From NCBI RefSeq assembly GCF_017592555.1, contig NZ_JAGFNS010000026.1, positions 67,765 to 131,764 of the forward strand: a stretch of 64,000 nucleotides of DNA, written 5' to 3'. The notes under the pieces were generated by a model. It was not told where the DNA came from, ran no database searches, and saw only the letters and a program-made list of their open reading frames with translations. This document shows positions 60,020 to 64,000 of this stretch, in pieces (the stretch's first letter is position 1; each line of letters opens with the position of its first letter). The stretch comes from Actinoplanes flavus. GTDB lineage: Bacteria > Actinomycetota > Actinomycetes > Mycobacteriales > Micromonosporaceae. The position numbers and the translations under genes were made by a program.

Positions 60020-61642
60020 GTGAACCGGCAGGTTTCCGCGGAGCAACGGACGGCGACGGTGGCCCGGCTGCTGCAGCTGCGCCAGGCCGGGACGCTGACC
60101 GGCGAGCACGTGCGCCTGGCCGCGGCCGGGCACGGCGTCGCCGCGCGCACCGTCCGCAGGTGGCTGCACCGCGGCGACCAGCAGCAGCGGGCCGCCCGGC
60201 CGGAGTGGCACCGGCTCAGCGACACCGACCGGGAGGCGTACGCGTACTTCCGCGGCAACGTCGCCGCGCTGGCCCGCGCCCGGGCCGCGGTGGTCGCCGG
60301 CGAGAGCCGGGCGGCCGGGGTACCGGTGCCGCAGTTCCTGATCGACGGCTGGGCCGGCGCGGCACCGGCGGCGCTGCGCACCCTGCAACGTGCGTTCGCC
60401 GAGCAGATGACCCCGGCCGAGCGGGCGTACTGGAAGACCGGCGAGGCCGGGCGCCGGGCCGCCGACACCTATCTGCAACGGCCGTGGACGCCGCGCAACC
60501 AGGTGTGGGAACTCGACCACAAGTTACTGCCGATCCTGCTGCTGCCGCGCCGCGGCGGCGCCGTCCAGCCGTGGCTGACCAGCGTCATCGACGACGGCAC
60601 CCGGGCGTTGCTGGGCTGGGCGATCACCCTGACCCCGTCGACGGCCACCGTGCTGACCGCGCTGCGGATGGCGCTGACCCACGAGCCCGACCGGGGCCCG
60701 TTCGGGGCGGTACCCGCGCACACCCGCATCGACCGGGGACTCGAGTTCGCCGCCGAGGCGGTCACCGACGCGCTCGCCGCTCTGGTCGTCGGCCAGCACC
60801 GGCTGCCCGGGTTCACCCCGCACCTCAAGGGCAAGATCGAGCGAATCCACCTGACGATCGAGCAGACTCTGCTCGGCGGGCTGCCCGGCTACACCCACGG
60901 CCCGCGCGACGCCGCCGGCCGGCTGCACGGGCCGCTGTCCGACCGGGCCCGTGATCGGGAGAACGCTGACACCGCGGCGGTGCGGCCGATGCGTCTGGAA
61001 CGGTTCGTCACCGACTACTTCGCCCCGTGGGTGGCCTGGTACAACACCGAACGGCCGCACTCGATGATCGGCGGGCTGACCCCGTTGCAGGCGTGGAACG
61101 AGGACCCGGCCGCGCTGCACCGCGTCGACGAGCGGCTGCTGCGGCATCTTTTGCTGGCCGGCGAGGACAAGAAGGTCGGCCCGTACGGGATCCGACACAA
61201 CAAGCTCGACTACACCGCGCCCGAGCTGCACGGCCGCGGCGGGCAGATCGTGCAGATCCGCTACATGCCGCACGACGACCGCCGGATCGAGGTCTACGCC
61301 GGCGGCGAGCACCTGTGCACCGCCTACCCGCAGGGCCAGCTCACCGACGCCCAGCGCGACGAGTTCCGCCGGCACGCCAAGGACGAGGCCAAACGACTGG
61401 CGGCCGCGCGACGGCGGGCCAGCCGCCAGGCTCGGACCGTGCTCGCGCCGCTGTCGGACGGCCAGACCGGCGAGGCCGAGACCAGGCTGGTCGCTCGCGC
61501 CGACGCCGACCAGGCCGGCCGACGCCGCGACGACGAGGCGCTGCGCCGGCGCGCGTCGACGAGCCTGCTCGGGCTGGTCGAGCCGTACGCCCTGCCACCA
61601 GGGCAGACCTATCCCAAGCCCACCGACGAGAACGGACGCTGA
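60020..61642 (+). CDS. tniA: TniA-like Mu/rve-type DDE transposase
   Basis: A 540-residue transposase. An N-terminal helix-turn-helix region (VAARTVRRWLHRG) precedes the integrase core. The catalytic triad is Asp166 (WELDHK), Asp238 (RIDRGLEF) and Glu274 (KGKIER), with the classical D-35-E spacing. A Mu C-terminal beta-barrel follows (KLDYTAPELHGRGGQIVQIRYMPHD) and a basic tail. This is the TnsB/TniA type that cuts and joins the transposon ends and binds the 23-bp repeats at the left end. GTG 60020 is the start; its stop overlaps the ATG of the AAA partner. Confidence 0.92.
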   Translation: MNRQVSAEQRTATVARLLQLRQAGTLTGEHVRLAAAGHGVAARTVRRWLHRGDQQQRAARPEWHRLSDTDREAYAYFRGNVAALARARAAVVAGESRAAGVPVPQFLIDGWAGAAPAALRTLQRAFAEQMTPAERAYWKTGEAGRRAADTYLQRPWTPRNQVWELDHKLLPILLLPRRGGAVQPWLTSVIDDGTRALLGWAITLTPSTATVLTALRMALTHEPDRGPFGAVPAHTRIDRGLEFAAEAVTDALAALVVGQHRLPGFTPHLKGKIERIHLTIEQTLLGGLPGYTHGPRDAAGRLHGPLSDRARDRENADTAAVRPMRLERFVTDYFAPWVAWYNTERPHSMIGGLTPLQAWNEDPAALHRVDERLLRHLLLAGEDKKVGPYGIRHNKLDYTAPELHGRGGQIVQIRYMPHDDRRIEVYAGGEHLCTAYPQGQLTDAQRDEFRRHAKDEAKRLAAARRRASRQARTVLAPLSDGQTGEAETRLVARADADQAGRRRDDEALRRRASTSLLGLVEPYALPPGQTYPKPTDENGR

Positions 61643-62403
61643 TGCCTGGGCACTTCCTCGGCCTGCAAGGAGCCAACACCCTGGTCACCGGCCAGTACCA
61701 GCTGTCCACCCGGATCATCGACGACCTGGTCGCCAACGCCGCCACCGGCGTCATCCACGGCCCGGCCGGGGTCGGCAAGACCTTCGCCGTGGAGGCCAAC
61801 CTCGAACGGTTGCGCGACGTCGGCGACCACCGGGTGTCAACGTGCTCGCTGGCGTTCCCGTCCAAACCGACCATGCTGCGCGTGGCCGCCGAGCTGGTCA
61901 CCGCGCTGACCGGCACCCCACCGCCGACCTCCCGCAGCCGGTTCCACCTGATCAGCCACCTCGTCGGCCTGTTGGCGGGCCCGCCGCGGCTGGTCGTGGT
62001 CGACGAAGCCCAGCGCCTCAACGGCGAGTGCATCGAGCTGCTGCGCCACCTGCACGACCACTCCGACACCCGGTTCGCGCTGCTCTACGTCGGCGGCGAC
62101 GGCTGCTGGGAGGTCCTGTCCCGCGAACCGATGCTCCGCTCCCGGATCTTCCGCCGGCTGCCGTTCCGGCCGCTGCCCAAGGACAAGGTCCCGGACCTGA
62201 TGCGCAGCTACCACCCGATCTACGCCGACACCGACACCGAGCTGCTGCTGACCATCGACGACACCTACGCCCACGGCTCGATGCGCGACTGGGCGGTCTT
62301 CACCCACACCGCCGCCCAGCTATGCACCGACGCCGGCCTGCCCGGCGTCACCGCCGAGGTCGTCACCAACGCCAACGTGCTGCTCGGCGCCGGCCTGCAT
62401 TGA
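61642..62403 (+). CDS. tniB: TniB-like AAA ATPase
   Basis: A 253-residue ATPase of the TniB/TnsC kind: Walker A GPAGVGKT at 40-47, Walker B LVVVDEAQ at 117-124, sensor-like YVGGDG and an arginine-rich LRSRIFRRLPF block. These proteins form filaments on target DNA, choose insertion sites and activate the transposase. ATG 61642 overlaps the transposase stop by one base (TGATG), and its own stop overlaps the next start the same way, so three genes are coupled. Confidence 0.9.
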   Translation: MPGHFLGLQGANTLVTGQYQLSTRIIDDLVANAATGVIHGPAGVGKTFAVEANLERLRDVGDHRVSTCSLAFPSKPTMLRVAAELVTALTGTPPPTSRSRFHLISHLVGLLAGPPRLVVVDEAQRLNGECIELLRHLHDHSDTRFALLYVGGDGCWEVLSREPMLRSRIFRRLPFRPLPKDKVPDLMRSYHPIYADTDTELLLTIDDTYAHGSMRDWAVFTHTAAQLCTDAGLPGVTAEVVTNANVLLGAGLH

Positions 62404-63980
62404 TGGACATCGCCCACCTCGGGCCGCGGCTCGCGCCGCTGGCCCCCGCCCTTGACGGCATCCACCAGTACAACGACGCCCTGCGCCGCATCCGCACCGA
62501 GCCACGCGGGCCGGGCACCCCGCAGGTCCTACTCGTCGACAACCGGCGCGACCACGCGTCGAACGTCGCCCGGCTGGCCGAGCTGCACCAGCCCGCGCAC
62601 GGCCGGATCGTCGTGCGCCCCACCCCCGGCGGCTCCAGCCGGCCCATCATGGGCCTGGACCTGCTCACCGCGCTCGGCATCAACCCGGAGCTGCTGCGCA
62701 AGAAGGGCGGCCAGCTCAACAGTCAGTCGTGGCGGCTGGCCCAGGCCTGGATGCACGGCCACGGCGTCACCGAGCTGCTCGTCGACCGGGCTCACGATCT
62801 GCCCGCGGAGATCGTCGCCGACCTTGCGGGCCTGGCGGCCGCCGCCGGAGCCCGGCTGTGGCTGGTGTGGAGCGCCGACACCAGCGCCGAGAAGGTGCTC
62901 ACCGCGCTGGCCGACACCGATCGCAGCGTCGCTCTGCTCTACCTGCCAGACTTCCACGAACTGCTGGAACCCGTCACAGCACCGTACCGACGCCAGCGAG
63001 CCCCCGGCCCGGGCGACGACACCGCGCCCTTGCCGGCCCTGCCGGCCGCCGACTTCACCACCTTCCGGGCCGCCTGCCACCGGCTGCTGTCGCGCCGCGA
63101 CTTCGCCCGCGTCGACGGCCTGTACTGCCACACCGCGGACACCGTCGACCAGTGGATCCGCCACCGGCTGCCCGACAGCGGGCCGCCGGCGCTCGACGAC
63201 ATCGCCGGGCCGCTGGCCGCCTGGCTACGGGACGTGCACCTCGGCCCGCACCCAGCCCCGCTCGCGCTGCTCCGACTCCGGGCCACCCAGGCCGCCCTGT
63301 TCGGGCACGGCCTGCTGCTGCGCTGGAACCCTGCCCGACTCGGCCCCGACCCTGCCGGGCGGCTCCCCGGCACCCTCACCGAGCAGACCGTCACCAACCT
63401 TACCGCCCTGCCCCGCACCGACCACGCCGCGGTGACCGCCCTGTCGTTGCACCTCAACAAGGGCGCCGCCTACCTGAACTGCTGGCAGATCGGCGACCTG
63501 TCCGACGACGCCGACATGCTGCACCCGCGGCCGTCGCACGTGCACCGCCACCCCGTGTACGCCAGTGAACCCGTCTACCAGGACGAACTGGCCGACGTCG
63601 GCGTCGACGAGCAGCCCTGCACCCAGCCGGTCATCCTGCCGCCGTACACCCGCCCGATCCTCGCCGCGCACCGCGCCTACCGCCTCGCCGAAGGAGCCAC
63701 CCCCGCCGACGACCTGTTCTGGTACCTCACCGCCAGCAGAACCCGGCCAGACAGCGCGATCCTGCGCGAAGCCGTCATCCTCAGCTGCCGGCGGCTCAAC
63801 CTCGACCCACCGTGGATGCACCGCTCACCCTGCCGCAACGGCGCCGACACCGGCCTGCGGCCGCGCATCCACGGCTGGCTCGCCGAACGCGGCCTCACCC
63901 TGCACGAACTCGACCGAGACCTGGCCCAGCAGATCACCGACCGGCACACCCGCTGGATCCGACCGGCGGCACACCAGTGA
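62403..63980 (+). CDS. Third transposition-operon protein: degenerate ATPase-like fold, not TniQ
   Basis: A 525-residue protein in the place where Tn5053 and Tn7 relatives have TniQ/TnsD. I see neither the zinc-finger pattern of TniQ nor a Walker A. The first third reads like a TniB-like ATPase that has lost its P-loop: VLLVDNRRDHASNVARL, TELLVDRAHDLPAEIV in the place of Walker B, ARLWLVWSADTSAEKV. The C-terminal half is a helical region of unknown type. It may be a structural partner of TniB or a target selector. ATG 62403 is coupled to the upstream stop. Confidence 0.7.
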   Translation: MDIAHLGPRLAPLAPALDGIHQYNDALRRIRTEPRGPGTPQVLLVDNRRDHASNVARLAELHQPAHGRIVVRPTPGGSSRPIMGLDLLTALGINPELLRKKGGQLNSQSWRLAQAWMHGHGVTELLVDRAHDLPAEIVADLAGLAAAAGARLWLVWSADTSAEKVLTALADTDRSVALLYLPDFHELLEPVTAPYRRQRAPGPGDDTAPLPALPAADFTTFRAACHRLLSRRDFARVDGLYCHTADTVDQWIRHRLPDSGPPALDDIAGPLAAWLRDVHLGPHPAPLALLRLRATQAALFGHGLLLRWNPARLGPDPAGRLPGTLTEQTVTNLTALPRTDHAAVTALSLHLNKGAAYLNCWQIGDLSDDADMLHPRPSHVHRHPVYASEPVYQDELADVGVDEQPCTQPVILPPYTRPILAAHRAYRLAEGATPADDLFWYLTASRTRPDSAILREAVILSCRRLNLDPPWMHRSPCRNGADTGLRPRIHGWLAERGLTLHELDRDLAQQITDRHTRWIRPAAHQ

Positions 63981-64000
63981 CAGGGCCGGCCGAACCCAGC
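63977..64000 (+). CDS. Start of a further gene, cut by the window edge
   Basis: GTG 63977 overlaps the previous stop by four bases (GTGA) and reads MTGPAEPS before the window ends. The coupling suggests a fourth gene of the transposition operon, where a TniQ/TnsD-type target-selection protein would be expected; nothing of it can be checked here. Confidence 0.4.

Larger units (their letters stand above)
53606..64000 (+). mobile_element. TniA/TniB (Tn5053/Tn7-like) transposon, left end to window edge
   Basis: The left boundary is placed at the TGT at 53606, where the monooxygenase frame is interrupted and 23-bp repeats begin. The element carries, in order: a small membrane protein, a STAND-TPR protein, a tyrosine recombinase, an unknown minus-strand gene, a tiny membrane protein, the DDE transposase, its AAA partner, a third transposition-type gene and the start of another gene. 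All but one run rightwards. The right end and target-site duplication (CGGCG lies just before the left end) cannot be seen. Elements with TniA and TniB transpose by cut-and-paste or replicatively and often carry defence or resistance cargo. Confidence 0.8.

Noticed and set aside
62403..63980. TniQ
   Set aside because: No Cys/His zinc-finger pattern or TniQ helix-turn-helix was found; position alone is not enough.

Overview
The window comes from a very GC-rich, sporulating, filamentous actinobacterium, most likely Micromonosporaceae (Actinoplanes or a relative). The evidence is the strong GC bias at third codon positions, many GTG starts and 4-base ATGA/GTGA gene overlaps, an SsgB-type SsgA-family sporulation protein, three SapA-like secreted proteins, DUF1707 and DUF4236 proteins, an ESX-type (type VII) secretion substrate and many short regulators. 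The genus is inference. Bases 1-95 are almost pure C/G homopolymer and look like an assembly edge.

Layout. 0-7.3 kb: a minus-strand, overlapping five-gene operon (zinc-finger protein, unknown partner, VWA protein, MoxR ATPase, DUF5682 protein) resembling E. coli yehLMPQ. 7.4-9.2 kb: a type VII secretion toxin module (EspC-like protein, toxin, probable immunity protein). 9.3-16.1 kb: a membrane GGDEF protein, two membrane-anchored XRE regulators interleaved with three SapA-like secreted proteins, tRNA-Val(CAC) and ssgB. 16.3-22.2 kb: AraC and Rrf2 regulators, a DUF4236 protein, a TcmP-like protein and two TPR proteins, one ending in GGDEF. 22.2-23.7 kb: a DinB-type gene between stretches of palindromic repeats. 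23.7-31.9 kb: a lipid/membrane operon (lipid kinase, YihY, double PAP2 phosphatase, EEP phosphohydrolase), then DUF1990, MBL-fold and DedA genes, a penicillin-recognising serine hydrolase and an Ala-rich helical protein. 31.9-40.8 kb: P450, streptogrisin-like protease, an orphan winged-helix regulator, an FMN reductase, a NarL-type two-component system with two membrane proteins, and a pair comprising an unknown protein and a MobA-like nucleotidyltransferase. 41-48.7 kb: a pectate lyase, a cluster of nested palindromes, isochorismatase and GlxA-type genes, a divergent MerR/erythromycin-esterase pair, and kdgK-eda behind a LacI-type operator. 48.7-53.4 kb: small membrane proteins, a methyltransferase, a quinone-oxidoreductase-like gene behind a SoxR-like box, and a GntR-TetR hybrid regulator.

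53.6 kb to the end: a transposon of the TniA/TniB (Tn5053/Tn7-like) kind has inserted into a FAD-monooxygenase gene next to the GntR-TetR regulator, leaving only its first 38 codons. The left end carries three 23-bp-spaced direct repeats. Cargo includes a small two-helix membrane protein overlapping a 1233-aa STAND/NLR-type NTPase with about 14 TPR units. Both proteins carry the same short motif, at the C-terminus of the membrane protein and the N-terminus of the NTPase. This is the arrangement described for NLR-associated amyloid signalling pairs, so the pair is a candidate transposon-borne cell-suicide or anti-phage system and is the most interesting part of the window. Next come a tyrosine recombinase, an unknown protein, a tiny membrane protein, the DDE transposase, its AAA partner and a third gene that is not a recognisable TniQ. 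The right end is outside the window.
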